NCBI GenBank assembly: GCA_019914945.1
Contig: CM034106.1
Coordinates: 3,596,001 to 3,660,000 of the forward strand
DNA: 64,000 nt
DNA from: Typha latifolia
Lineage: Eukaryota; Streptophyta; Magnoliopsida; Poales; Typhaceae
Direction: 5' to 3'
Position 1 is the first letter of the stretch, and every line of letters begins with the position of its first letter. Under the pieces are notes generated by a model. It was not told the DNA's origin. It saw only the letters and a program-made list of their open reading frames with translations, and did not search any database. This document shows positions 45,581 to 57,755 of this stretch, in pieces. The position numbers were made by a program, and so were the translations under genes.

Positions 45581-46809
45581 TCGCTAGATATCCCTAATCA
45601 GGAATCGTCATCAGTGGTGAGGGAGATGATCTGGAACTGCGAGTTCCAGCACTTGGGCTGCCTTACACCACCTCCCTTTGCAACCACGGCGAGTCGGCAA
45701 CCAGGAAGAAATCACATATGGCCTCCAGCGACCATCCACCATTCTCCTTGGTCAATCGATAGTTCACCGCAATAGCATCGTCACCAACGATGACATTGGA
45801 GCTCCCCGCCGAGCTACAACTCGAAGGAGAAGGCCGCAATCTTCCACCCACTTCAACACCGGCTGCTGACAGCCTCGTAAAGACCTCATGGGCTACTGCT
45901 TTTCTCACCGAGATGGCTAAAAGCTTGTTGTCGTGGCTGCGACTAAATGAAGAAGAAGGATATGAAGATTTTGTTTTTGCCAAACTCAGCCTTCCACAAC
46001 AGTCGACCACCGCCACCCCAAGAGAGACCTCACCGGCAACTATTTTCATATTCTAGATGGTCGAAGGCTCCTTGTCGTGGCTGTTATGGGATAGAGAAGG
46101 AGATGAAGATTTCATTTTTTGGGCCAACTTTGGCCTTCCATCACCGCCAACTGCCACCACACCGCCGGGAACTCTACTAAAGCAACTACTGGAGGTGGTC
46201 ACTACTCAGCCATGGCTTCCACATGCTAAGGCAACTCCTATGGCAACGACTGATGGAGAGGGAATTATGGGAGAAATATTCGGGATTTCAAATTTTTTTG
46301 AAATCCCTAAGTGGTTAGAATTTCAAGATGGCTACATGGTTGGGCTTGACTAGGTTGAATTGCTAGACATGAGCTGGGTTGGACCTAAGAACCAAAGGGG
46401 TCAAGTCAAGTGTGAGTCATCTATGGAAATTAAGTCAAATAAGAGATCTGATCAGAAACCCTCTACTTGACTTAAGTTGAGTTTGCTTATATCAAGACAC
46501 ATTTGACTTGGATCCTAATCCATGGAGTGGGCAGAATGATTATGAGCACACCCAACAGTCAGTTCGGCTGGTTGAACCTATCTCGAGTCATTAGGTGGAC
46601 CTAATCAAGATCCACCAACTACATCTAACTCGACCTTCCAAGCGCAATCGGATGCACCAGATTCCTATAGATGAATTGACATTGAGTCAATTGGTTCGAC
46701 CACCCGAGACGAAATGGACTCAATGTAGACGGACCCGAATCCCTCCTTGGGCCAGTAGGAATTTGACTCGAGTCACCTTAAGGACAAGGTGTATGGAAGC
46801 GTGGTGGAT
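45581..46809 (+). other. Internal region of gypsy C without recognisable coding sequence
   Basis: Short frames only, none matching a known domain on either strand. Ends at a polypurine-like GGAAGCGTGGTGGAT before the 3' LTR. It fits a non-autonomous element's filler. Confidence 0.6.
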
Positions 46810-47713
46810 TGATACGATTCGAATTTCACCAATGATGTCTCGAGCATGGATACACTTTAGGGGTGTCTTTTATTCTTGTTTTAGTGTTTATTTCATAGAA
46901 AAATTAGTTTTCTGTATGTCACATTCGAACACGGATGGAGTACATTCAAACACGCTTGTGAACGCCTACATCAGGTTCACAAAAATAGAGAACGCAAAAT
47001 GTGCGTTCAAACGCGATCAGGTGCGTTTGAATGCTACGTTCGAATGCGGATGGAGCACGTTCGAACGCGCTTGTGAACGCCTACATCAGGTTCGCAAATA
47101 CAGAGAACGCAAAATGTGCATTCAAATATGATCGGGTGTATTCGAATGCGATCGGTGAAAATCTATATTTTAGGGTTAATAATTGCCATTTTTAAATTGT
47201 TTGGTTAGCCTCTAAAGGTGTGGATGGCAACCATGAAATTATTATTGAATGAATTGAGTTTTGCCTTGTCTCCTTCATCTTCTTCTCTCCCATTCTCTCG
47301 TTCCCTGGTGTCGCCGCTTCTAGCCTCCCTCGACCGGCCAATCACTCTAGTCCCTTAGGGGCTGCCCACTCCTCCCCCTTCTTCCAATTAATCTATCACC
47401 TTGCCCTAACCCTCCATCACCCATAACCCTTCCATCTCCACGTACTCACCGATGCCACCCCATTAACGCCTGTCCACCAACCTTCACCAACACCAATGAT
47501 CTCGTGCCTCCATCCGCGGATCCTAAGATGAACTCCCTGAAGTTCGTCCACTATTTCTTGTAAAGTTCTTCTCTAGGGCTACAACATATCAAAAATTTAC
47601 ATCGATCCGATGGCTGAATCTCTCGGGATTTATTTTCAAAATTTCGTGTCAGATCCTGTCTAGATCTAAAAGTTGGGATAGATCGAGCCTTGGCCTAAGG
47701 GGAGATCGTATCA
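46810..47713 (+). repeat. 3' LTR of gypsy C
   Basis: 904 bp, TGATACGATTCG to GATCGTATCA. Palindrome variants at 46920-47155, including the string at 47058-47077 shared in inverted orientation with copia LTRs. TATA position reads TCTAAAGG as in the 5' copy. Confidence 0.93.
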
Positions 47714-47771
47714 CAAATCTTTATTATTTTGAATACATTAGAAAGTGTTGATTTATTTATTTTCATTGTAG

Positions 47772-48400
47772 GATTGTATTGCTGGTGTTATTGATGGTAC
47801 ACATGTCCCTATATCAATATCACTAGAAGACCAAGAACCTTATCGTAATCATAAAGGAACACTATCACAGAATATAATTATAGCACATGAATTTAGTCTA
47901 CCCATTGTCTATATAAGAGCTAGATGAGAAGATTCTGCATCTGATGCTAAAATTCTACAATCTTCATTAGATAAAAATTTTAGTATTCTATAAGACAAAT
48001 ATTTTCTAGTTAATGTAGATTATGTTAAACACCAAGTTGTATTGCTCCATATAGAAGAGTGCGCTATCATTTGCAAGAATAAGGAAGAACTCAAGACTAG
48101 AGACTACAAAGAATTATTCAATGTTTGAGATTTGCTTTCCGATACTAAAAGAGGCTATTTTTCACCTATTTGATTCACAAAGAGATATTGTTAATGTAGG
48201 TTGTGTGTTACACAATTTTATTAGAATTTATAATGAGGATATGAGATAACTAAATGGTTTTATACTCAATTTGATGAACACAAAATCATTGATGTTTTAG
48301 AAGGTGATGAAAACTATAGAGAAGCTGTTGATAGCATGAACAATCAATGCATTGCATGTGCAACTAAAATAGATAAAATAGCTCACCAAATGTGAAATAA
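47772..48400 (+). pseudogene. PIF/Harbinger transposase, 3' exon
   Basis: DCIAGVIDGTHV carries the first catalytic Asp of the DDE triad; EDSASDAKIL (about 47938) carries the second. The stretch that normally holds the Glu (VIER.FGV.KK) is missing: KELFNV (48110 on) jumps to FPILKEAIFHLF, then CVLHNFIRIYNEDMR. Stops at the W of the EGSA block and elsewhere. The enzyme would excise and insert the transposon; this copy lacks catalytic parts. Confidence 0.85.
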
Positions 48401-48788
48401 ATAATATAATATAAGAAGAGCTCGTACTATGACATAAGCAATGTAACCATATGTACATGTGTTTGTGCTTAGCTTCTCATACTTCAACAAATTTTGTTGT
48501 ATGCACGAGTGTAATTTATCTAATGTCAATAAATTTGGTTAATCACATATATAAGAATTGCATTAACAAAATTTTATTAGTCACCATAAAATGAACTGAA
48601 AGAAAATTTATCTTCATATTTGTGAGTTCAAAAGATATCATCCAAAAGGAAGACAAAAATCAACCTATTAGAGATCCAAAATAGTCATAAAAATTGAAAT
48701 AGAAATGAAGCATCCTACAACTCTAAGAAAGGTAACACAATTGAGCCCTAAGCCAACTCATCATCTATTAACTTCGAGAGCCATGAAT
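48401..48788. other. Spacer between Harbinger transposase and solo LTR
   Basis: AT-rich, no gene seen; probably Harbinger 3' non-coding sequence. Confidence 0.4.
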
Positions 48789-48793
48789 GTTTC

Positions 48794-50188
48794 TGTAATA
48801 ACCCAACCTTAAAAAAAATAATAATAATTAATTAATTTTGGGCACGAAGTGGCCGGCCACAGTGTGCCCATGCAAGCTACTCATGCAGCTTGCGTGGTGG
48901 GGCACCACGCGCCCACTACCGCTGCTGCAGCCAATCGGCTACGGCCAGCTGGCCGCAGCGGGCCCCGGTGCCACCGCTACCCCTCCTCCACTGCCTTCCC
49001 TCTCTCCCTCTCTCTCTCTCTCTCATATTCTCTCTCTCCCTCCCTCCCTCTCTCTCTCTTACATATTCTCTTGCCAACGCCAGCCTACCACAACTATTGC
49101 TGCCGTCGCTGCTGCAACACCACCCTCACCGTCTCTCTCTATAGCTCTCTATCTCTCTCTCTTACCCTCCTCTCTCTCCCAATCACCTCTCTCACTCTCT
49201 CTCCAGCTCTCTCTTTCTCTCATTCGCTTATCGACACCGGCTTGCCGCCGTCGCCATTGTCGCCGTGGCCGCCGCCGCCGCCGCCGCTACGGCCGAGGTG
49301 AGCCTCCCTCCCTTCCCTTCTTCTTCTTTCTTCTTCTTCTTCTTCTTCTTCTTCTTCTTCTTCTTCTTCTTCTTCTTCTTCTTCTTTCTTTCCTCTACTT
49401 CTTTTTCCTCTGTTCGTTTTACCTTCTCTGGTAATAAAACACATGTAAAGTACTTATGTTATTTAGTTAATCTAAATTAGATCTTCAATTTAATTTGTCA
49501 AGAATAGATATATCTAGTAACATGGAAAGTGTAATTAGTGTAATTTCAGTTAGTTATAATTATAAATATTTGTACATAAATATATTTTTAAATTCATATA
49601 TTTTATTAGATTAATACATGTCGTTATAATTAGGTATATATATATGTACAACTTATTATACATTATTATGCATGTAATATAATAATAGGCTTACTTAATG
49701 TTTATATTACATGATTAAGTAAAGATTATTTTATATGCAACTCTTAATTTGTCTAGTAAGGGTAGTAGTGACAAAGTAATTAAAGTATAATTATATAATA
49801 TTATATAATATAGGTGCTTGTATCTTAAATTATATTATTGTACATGGAGCTCTTTTACGTTTTTTTTTATCAAAAAAGATTGACTATTATATACTTAATA
49901 TATAATTAACAAACTATGGTTTTATAAATAAATCTACAATTAGAATAATAACATACTAATATTATTATAATTAAATATATGATATAGATCAAATTATTTA
50001 ATAAAAATAAAAGAAGGAATTTTAAACCTAATAAATCATCATATGTTACACAAACAGATCCTAATTGGATAAATAACTAACCTTAAATAACTTAAATATT
50101 TTCAGATCCTAATTGGACAAACGGATCCCTACTTGTCGCGTGCCCGTGCGTGGGCATGCACGTGCTCGTGCCGGGCGGGGGCGTTACA
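48794..50188 (+). mobile_element. Solo LTR of gypsy family G, TSD GTTTC
   Basis: TGTAATAACCC to GGGCGTTACA, flanked by perfect GTTTC duplications (48789-48793, 50189-50193). GC-rich head, CT and (TTC)n tracts (49003-49395), AT-rich body and GC-rich tail. The open frames through it are low-complexity artefacts. No internal region, so LTR-LTR recombination is the likely origin. Confidence 0.92.
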
Positions 50189-50199
50189 GTTTCACAATT

Positions 50200-51240
50200 A
50201 TTTTTATCTTTAAACACTATAGCTGCTTTCAACATATCTTCATAAGATGAAAATTTTTACATTTCACTAAAGACTTCAGTACATTTGGTGATAAAGAATG
50301 TTGAATTTTCTTCACCAAATCTCCGCAAATTTTGAGCTTTAATATAAGAAGTTGTCTCTTTTTTTCCCATAGCTATATAATCTAGAATAGAATTAGATTT
50401 AAAACTTTTAGTAGTTTTAAATCTTTTTACTAATCCAAAATGAACAACAGTAGCTCTTGCATCCCTTCTATCATTTGAGTGTTGCATTTAAGATGAAGGA
50501 ATTTTAGTATAAGGTATTTGAGTAGATGGCGGGTCCATATTTGTACTATCAGCTTCTTCGCATTTATCTTTCTAATCAAACCCATGAGGTGATACTCTAG
50601 GAGCAGGAATAGTAGTCAAGTAATAAATAATGCATAGGAGTAATTGGATCAGATGTTGTTTGTCTTTGTGATTGCATACTAGCTATGAATCTATAATTCT
50701 TAAGTCATTGAGATCATTTACCTTCAGCATATCTCCCTATAACTATTTATTTTATAGCATATTAAAAAGTTAATATGTATACATAATATGTATGAAGTAT
50801 ATTGCTAAGAAAAATACATACCCTTATATAGGTCATGATAGCATAAAAAATAAAACTTATCTTATGTCATTTCTTGATTCTTTATGTTTCTCGCAACCTC
50901 CAAACTTCATTAGGGGCAGTCATCATGTGGTTGTTGTAGTCTTATACAAACCCACTAAGTTCAGATAAGTATTTTAGGATTTTGAAATTCTTTTTCAATT
51001 ATTGCTCACAATCTTTGATTTGATTCATAGTCAAATTGGCTTCAGAAAATTTAACATTCAACTCATTCAATATTTTATTCATATGCTTCACTAGTCTATG
51101 CATTTTGCACTCAAAGTCCTCGAATGTTGTAATCTGGTAGTAATTTTACTAAGTGAGTTTTTGGATATTGTTCCATTTTATTCTTTTTTTTGTTCTTTTT
51201 TTTATCCTCCACCTATATTATCAATCATATACACTTGATG
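50200..51240 (-). pseudogene. Harbinger-associated Myb/SANT-like gene remnant
   Basis: Minus-strand frames around 51130-50890 read MHRLVKHMNKILNELNVKF, NQIKDCEQ.LKKNFKILKYLSELSGFV.D and MMTAPNEVW, the Myb/SANT-like DNA-binding module of plant PIF/Harbinger elements. The C-terminal part, QHSNDRRDARATVVHFGLVKRF... EVFSEM, is open at 50487-50257. In active relatives this protein binds transposon ends and brings in the transposase. It converges on the transposase gene, as expected for one element, with the solo LTR between. Confidence 0.72.
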
Positions 51241-54001
51241 ACGCCATTATTATATTAATATTATAAAATTTTAAATAAAAATAATAATTAATAAAGTCAC
51301 AAAGAGAATCCATGAAAGAAATCCAATTATTGAACTCAATGTCAATTACATAGCACCACAAAGAGAATTAATGCAATGCAAACATCTCTACTTCCAATAT
51401 TTTTTAATATTCAGTACATGGAACAGATTGATATCATTTGATTTGGCCTTATATAGGTATAAATATAAAAAAAAAACTATAAAATTAAATCATCCATAGC
51501 AACAGTAATAAAGCAAAAGATTTTGTAAATTTATTTTGGTATTTTTATCGTAATAGTAAGAGATCAATGACTATTACCTACCATTTCATATGCAAGGAAA
51601 AAGGAAACAATTTCATACTCAAGAGTTTCACAAATTTTAATGGATCAAATCCACCATTAAATTCACTATTACCTACAAAATGCCGTTGAGTTTAGCATGG
51701 AACAGTACAAGAGATCAATGACCTGTAAGTCCATTAGAAGAGTTCAGCATTGGAGGGGTAAATTTTGAAAAGTATTGAGATAAGTGCGAAGTGAGGGACC
51801 ACAGCTGCAGTAGTGCAGTAGGCTCATGCTCTTTGGGTTGTGGACAAAACAAATAAATGACATAAATTTAGAGGAAAAGCCTAGCTTTAGCTTTGACTCC
51901 TTTTCTTTACATGGCCCTTGTGCATCTCACATAGAAATCCAATAGGAGGGCAGTAATGACGTAGACACTTAATTCCATCTTCCATAAAAGACCCACATTT
52001 TTCCTCTTCTATTATTTTCATTGCACTCTTCTGCTCCCCTTATCTGTTTATGGATACTAGGTGTGATAGACAGAATTGTCTCACATATGCCACAAGAATG
52101 GCCTAAAGTTGACATCTTTGGCAAACTAAAGTAATTCCTTTAGTCAGGGTATTAAATGAGAATTATAGAAAAAAATGAGTAGTTGGGTTACAAAATCCTC
52201 AAAGACGATATGTGAATCACAAAATAGGTCAATTATAATGTGTGATTTATAAAAATATCATATATATATATATATATGTTCACGTCTAAGATTGTTAGTC
52301 CTAAAACGACAATCATGTAAATTATACATGTACGTTGGGTTGAACAAGTGTGATTGACCATTTATAGAGTTTAGACACTTAATGATATTGAAAATAATGA
52401 TTGAGAGATGGAGTTTCTAGCTCTAGCAGTAACTAATGAAGAAGGGTTAGAATATTGTTCTGAATTAAAGGCTCATAGTTCTTGCATGGGGTGTAATGAT
52501 GAGCGTGAGGATAAGCTTATGAATAGTCTTTAGTTTGATAGCCACATATAACTAGTTATGTGTAGCGTTGCTAGATATATACAAATGATATTACCATTAG
52601 GTGTCTATCCGTATTCACTGTGTGACACTTTGGGAGAGCATGTGATGATGTGACTAACTTGAGGCTCTAGGAGAGCATATTGATGTTTGATCTTGTTTTG
52701 TTTATTAATTAATGAATTATCATTATGGTATTTACGAGTTTATCGTATTATTGTTTAAGCATGACCTACTTTATTGCATTCCATTGTATTGTTTTAGATT
52801 GTAGAATTGTATACTTGTTGGGTTTTTTGCTCACCATCTTTTGATGGAATACATTTGTAATATTCCATCAAAAAGAAGAAAATCTAAAGTGAGCGTATAT
52901 GCGCTAGTTTGCTTGTTCTTCCTCTCCCCCTCTTCTCCTCTTCTCTCCCATATTGTCGTCATACCCCCTCCTTCCTCTCACCATGCCGAAACTTAGCCGA
53001 GGCACATCGACATCGTTGATCAACTCGTTGGTGAGTCTTCTTCCATCTTATGAAATTAATTTTTTGTTTAATTATTCCTATAGTGTCTTCTCCCTTTCTT
53101 TTCCTTGTTGTTGGTCCCATCAGGTAATTAGCTAGTCGGTGACCTCGTGCCTCCCCGCATGGTTCCTGTAGGATGCCCTCATCATCCTCTTGCCGGTGAT
53201 ACCCGTTAATGGATTGTTTCTCCCCTCGGTTGAGACTACACATGGTAACCTCTCCTTATCAACTTGCGAACATTTTTCTAGCCATCCCTACCGGCATCGC
53301 CCTTCCTTAATCAGTTCAAAACTTTCCTCTATATGAGGCAAAGATTTTGATGTCACCCCTCAGTGCTCTTGTGGCCTAGTAAGTTGTAGTGACAACCACC
53401 ATTATCGTGGGCCATGGAGGAGGTTTACCTCCTCGCCGTCTACCCAGGCCAACTAATCCTCGGGATATGCGCACTACTATCGACCTTCTCATCCTTCTAG
53501 TAAGGCTTTTCCTTTTGTTTCCTCGGTGACTATGAAGTTTGCTCTCTTACTTGCGTCGAGTTTCTTCCCTCTAAGACAACCTCAAGCTTCATATCTAGCA
53601 TTGTCAACACCTTGTGTGCCTTTTCCCCTACCAAGAAAGGCTAATGGGTGTATGGCCTCAGCTAGCCTTCTATTGAGGGTGACGAAGAGGGTGGGCTATG
53701 GTTGGGTTAGACTGGGTGTAGCCAACCCAACTATTGGGCGACCACCTAGCCCAAGTGGTTTTTGTCTTACTTGGGTTGGGTGCTTTGGGCCCAATTTTGG
53801 TAGGTTGTGTTGTGATCTTTGCGTTGGTTGCAGCCCAGCCTATTACTTTGGGCTTTGGGCTTTGGGCTAGCCCAAGTGGATTAGTTGCACTTTAATTAGT
53901 TTAATTTATATTTGTCATCTTAATAATTAATCAATTTTTAGAGAGTAGTTTATTTTACTGATAATAAGTATTATAAATCAATATTAATAAATGAGGTAGT
54001 G
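51241..54001. other. Unassigned DNA
   Basis: No recognisable gene. Includes a short (TA)n at about 52259-52277 and a T-rich tract. The stretch 52930-53880 is C/T- and then G-rich and has LTR-leader character, but I found no LTR ends. Short frames (for example 53526-53870) have no known motif. Confidence 0.3.
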
Positions 54002-54006
54002 GTATG

Positions 54007-54930
54007 TGAAAAAAACCCCTAGACATAAGTATGTATCTAAATACTAGGCAATGATATCACTCGTTCGCTTAAGTAAAAGTCCGTAGAAATATTAGGAACG
54101 AAAGCAGAGATGAACGCCAAGATTTTAACATGGAAAAACCCAAACGGGAAAAAACCACGGATCCAAACTTGGATCAAAACCAATCACTAGAATAGTAGCA
54201 GTTACAAGAGTGACTCACAAAACAACCCGTCGATCCAAACGACTTTGTTCTTCTCAGTTTTGCTCGCTAGAATCCACGATTTACTGCTTCTCGTGATTGA
54301 AGTTCAACCTCAGTAACCCTCGAGATTGATCTTTCGTCTAAATAACCCTTAAGATGAAAGATTAACTTTTTAATGATGAGTGGAACCTTGTTTGTTGAAG
54401 AACCGATGTAGCCTCAAGAATTCTCCTTCAATAATGTTTCTTCAACCACCCTAAAGATAGGGCATCACAATCCTTATATATGATCTCCAAGATATAGCCA
54501 AATTCAAGTCTTATCTGTACTCACGAAAGTCCAATTGTATCAAACTTCGTTGGTGTATTTGAACGCGGCCCCGGTGCGTTCGAACGGCATGACTTGAACT
54601 CAGGTGCATTCGAACGGGCCCGAGTGCGTTCGAACGCGACAACTTGAATTCTTCAGGTTGCGTTCGAGCGCATTTGTGAACGCAGCTCTCCATCTGTGTG
54701 AACGCAGTACCCACGTTCGAACGCATTTGTGAACGCGGCTCTCTGTCTGTGTGAACGCAATACCCGCGTTCGAACGCGTTTGTGAACGCGGTGTGAACTC
54801 GATGACTTTTCTCCAATAATCTTGCAATTCTTCAAACCAGAGATATTCTAGACTTGTGTAAAGCTCATATACATGAAAAAATACACGTAGAATATTTTGT
54901 ACACAATTGCCAACAAATAAAAACCTAACA
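54007..54930 (-). repeat. 3' LTR of copia I
   Basis: Minus-strand TGTTAGGTTTTT to ...TTTTTTTCA, with palindromes at about 54560-54790 and a TATA region near 54477-54482. Polypurine tract, with a C-to-T break (GGGAGAGAT), at 54931-54943. The 5-bp left flank is GTATG; the other flank is lost. Confidence 0.9.
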
Positions 54931-55243
54931 ATCTCTCCCTTTGGCAATTTGTGACAAAACACCTAGATTACAAGATATTACAAAGACTTCAAATTGAGCA
55001 ATCAACAAGACTAGAATATTTTGCACATCAATCCCTGCAAATAAACATATACCAATCAAAGATCAAGTGAAAATAACTTGAAATGAATAAACAATCCAAA
55101 CACAAGTTATCAATGGAGCATAAGTTCAATAGTACTTAAACAGACAAAGTTCACAATTTCTCCAAGCAGAGTTATAAGCAAGATTAGAAAGACAGAAAGA
55201 CTCTAATAAACTCCCCCTATTACCATGCTCCCCCTATTACCAT
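54931..55243 (-). other. Copia I 3' non-coding tail, truncated
   Basis: Homologous to 58986-59280 of copia E. The element ends at the join with a family G fragment; pol and the extra ORF are absent. Confidence 0.8.
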
Positions 55244-55540
55244 GCGGTGGAGGGGGTGCGGCGCCGGAGGGGAGTGAGTGTGGACTGCAAAAGATAGTGG
55301 AGAGAGAGTGGAGTGAGAGAGAGACCGAGAGAGATAAATAGATAGAGAGAGAGAGATTTAGAGAGAGAGAGAGAGGAGGCGGTGGAGGGGGTGCGGTGCC
55401 AGGGCCCGCTGCGGCAGCAGTAGCCGGCACGTCACACCCCTACCACGCAAGCTACATGCGCAGCTTGCATGGGCACGAGGCCGGCCCATAATTGTTTATT
55501 TATTTTTTATTTATTTTTTTTGTAAGATTGGGTTGTTACA
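55244..55540 (-). repeat. 5' fragment of a family G LTR
   Basis: On the minus strand it starts TGTAACAACCC (55540) and includes the CT-rich tract; the 3' part is missing. Matches the head of the solo LTR at 48794. Confidence 0.8.
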
Positions 55541-55869
55541 TAGGCAAAAAATTTTCCCCCTTTGATTGAGGCGGTTGGAGAAGAGTGGAGTGTTGAGAGT
55601 GGAGAGGTGGTGTGTTAGGGTAGATGTAATTAGATTTAGGGTTATATTAAACAGGTCAAACAGGTTAGCGGGCTAACCCGACCTGACCCGACCCAAATGC
55701 TTAAACGGGTCAAACGGGTCAAAATAGGTCAATAGTATAAACCCGAACATGACCCGATTACTAAATGGGTTAGGCGGGTTGATCTATTTACGACCCAAAC
55801 CCGATTAGATTAAACCCAAACCTGATTAAGAGTTGGGTTATCTAGTCGAGTCAAAATTTGCCACCCCTA
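55541..55869 (+). mobile_element. hAT-like end (fragment)
   Basis: Repeated ACGGGTCAAACGGGTC and AACCCGAAC-type motifs ending TTGCCACCCCTA at 55869, like the fragment at 6667-6809. No transposase. Confidence 0.45.
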
Positions 55870-55946
55870 GTTTCTCCTATTAATCCAAACCCTTTACACG
55901 ATCCCCACTATCCTTGTTCTAACTCCTCTAGTACTATGGCTAAAAT

Positions 55947-56548
55947 TCTAACACCCTTAACCAGTATAGGCATGTGCACGCCCCCGCCCGACATGGGCAC
56001 GTGCACTCCCATGCGTCCACATGGCACGCGAGGCGTGCGCGACAGGATGGGCGGGGCCGCCATGCACAAATACACCCCTGTGCTCACATAATCCATCACA
56101 AAATAAATCATCAAATCATCAAGTTAAACATGTCTACATAATTATATTTAAATCCATAACAACTATACTCGATAGCTACAAACTATCAAAATACAACTAA
56201 AATATCTAATATATGAATACACTATAATTTGACCAGTATTATATAAATTATTGTCTAATACTATGGAGTACAAATATCAAATAATAGTACAACTCAATAT
56301 TTAGATAAACTATCTTCTATACCATCTCATGTCTACAGCTCATCTCATTTTTGCTCTAAAATATCTTCTTAGGATATCTCAAGTCGCTATCACGCTAGAA
56401 AAGAAAAATAAAGATAGTAATGAGCTAAAGGCTCAGCGAATAGACCTTACCCCGAATCAGTGATGTCAAATAGAGAGTAAATCATGTACTAGATAATATG
56501 AATTAGGAATAAGCATGATGTCATGTATGAGCATGTATATATGTATCC
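55947..56548 (-). repeat. 3' part of a family G LTR
   Basis: Minus-strand relative of the right half of G1: GC-rich terminus next to 55947 (ending GTTAGA rather than GTTACA), then sequence matching 5390-6540 of G1 without the D insertion. It is cut by LTR M at 56549. Confidence 0.7.
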
Positions 56549-57195
56549 TGATACGATTTGGACTACACCGATGTCGTCTCGACCATGGATACATTTTATG
56601 AGTATCATTTCTTAATTGTTTTAGTGTTTTGATCAGGAGAAAATAAGTTATTTGTAGGTTGCATTCGAACACGGGTGGGTGCATTCGAACGCGCTTGCGA
56701 ATGCCTGTATCAGGTTCACAAAAACAAAGAACGCAAAATGTGCGTTAGAACGCGATCGGGCACATTTGATTGTCCACGTTCGATTGCCTACATCAGGTTT
56801 GCATTGATAGATAACGCTTTTTGTGCGTTCGAACAAGTTCGACCCCATTTGAACGCGGTCGGCAAAAATTCACTATTTTTGAATTGTTTGGTTAGCCTCT
56901 TAAGGTGTGGATGGCAACCAAGAAGGATTATTGAATGAATTGAGTTTTGCCCAAGTCTTCTTCTTCTTCTTCTTCTTCTCTCTCATTCCCTCATTCGACG
57001 GCTCTGCCGCTTCTAGCCTTCCTCGACCGGCCACTCACCCTAGTCCCTTGGGGGCGGTGGCCCACTCCTCCCCCTCCTTCAAATCTATCTACCTTTGCCC
57101 TAACCCTTTCATCATCCATTCTCTATCACCACCTTACCCAACGGTGCCACCCCATTACCACTAGCCTACCACCATCCATCATCACCTAGGATTTA
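56549..57195 (+). repeat. C/D-type gypsy LTR (M), truncated by F3
   Basis: Starts TGATACGATTTGG, with degenerate palindrome motifs at 56660-56860, then the (TTC)-containing leader. It stops inside the CCTAGGATTTA segment where F3 begins. The remaining part is not in the window. Confidence 0.8.
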
Positions 57196-57755
57196 TGATA
57201 CACTTAGTTAGGATTTTATCTAATTAGCTAAATTCAGCTCTGCATAGTTTTGGAAAACTATTTGTAGAATATTCGACACTTATCCAAATAATATCAAACT
57301 AGTTGAATAAGTCTAAAACCTCTAGATCTACAACTTTGATGTTCATGACTTCTCCATATTCGGAATATATCTATGACAAAACAAAAGCTTAATCCAAAAG
57401 GTATTCCGAGAAGATAAGGAATACTGGTTTAGTTGGTTTGTTAGGGTTTCATATTGTTTTAGGACTTGTTGGCTAGCCTCTATAAATATGTGGATGGCAC
57501 CCATCCATAACCCTAACATCCACTCCACCCGTCACCACCACCATCACCCACGTTACTCCGTATTTTCGTCCCTACTACATTTCGAATCTGCGAAGGGCGT
57601 AAATACGAAAGTTGTAGATTAGGAAGATATGGATCCAACTCAATTAGTTTCGTAATTTTCCAACTAACACAGAATATCTGAAGAATATTTTAAGGAATAA
57701 ATTAAGATCTTAAGAAATTGTTCCATAGCCGATCTTTTGGTTTTAGATCATATCA
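57196..57755 (+). repeat. 5' LTR of gypsy F3, without palindromes
   Basis: Starts TGATACACTTAGTTAGGAT and ends ATCATATCA. From 'AGGACTTGTTGGCTAGCC' (about 57460) it matches F2, with TATA box TATAAATATG (about 57481), but the U3 middle is unrelated to F1/F2 and has no TTCGAA palindrome. Confidence 0.8.

Larger units (their letters stand above)
20322..47713 (+). mobile_element. Gypsy C, non-autonomous LTR element with nested insertions, TSD CAAAT
   Basis: Perfect 5-bp duplications CAAAT (20317-20321 and 47714-47718) bound an element starting TGATACGATTCGG and ending GATCGTATCA. The 5' LTR is split (20322-20895 and 44530-44881) by copia A. The 3' LTR is 46810-47713. The true internal region (44882-46809, about 1.9 kb) has no recognisable protease, RT or integrase, only a gag-like remnant, so it fits a large non-autonomous (LARD-like) element. 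Its ends and polypurine tract match those of coding element D, a plausible helper family. Confidence 0.9.
20301..47771 (+). other. Harbinger transposase intron holding the nested insertions
   Basis: Donor GTAGGG at 20301 and acceptor CATTGTAG ending at 47771. Without the insertion and one TSD copy the intron would be only 74 nt (20301-20321 plus 47719-47771), a normal size for a plant transposase intron. The exon frames on both sides agree with the family's conserved join. Confidence 0.75.

Noticed and set aside
48838..49434. 198-residue Ser/Leu-rich ORF and the similar ones at 3193-3564
   Set aside because: Translation of (CT)n and (TTC)n tracts in family G LTRs; the longest frames exist on both strands.
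53526..53870. Possible host gene (114-residue ORF)
   Set aside because: No motif, repetitive GGGTTGG/CCCAA content, no exon support or neighbouring coding signal.
55244..55540. Full family G LTR on the minus strand
   Set aside because: Only the first ~300 bp of the family are present; the right half at 55947-56548 is separated by a hAT-like end and does not complete it cleanly.
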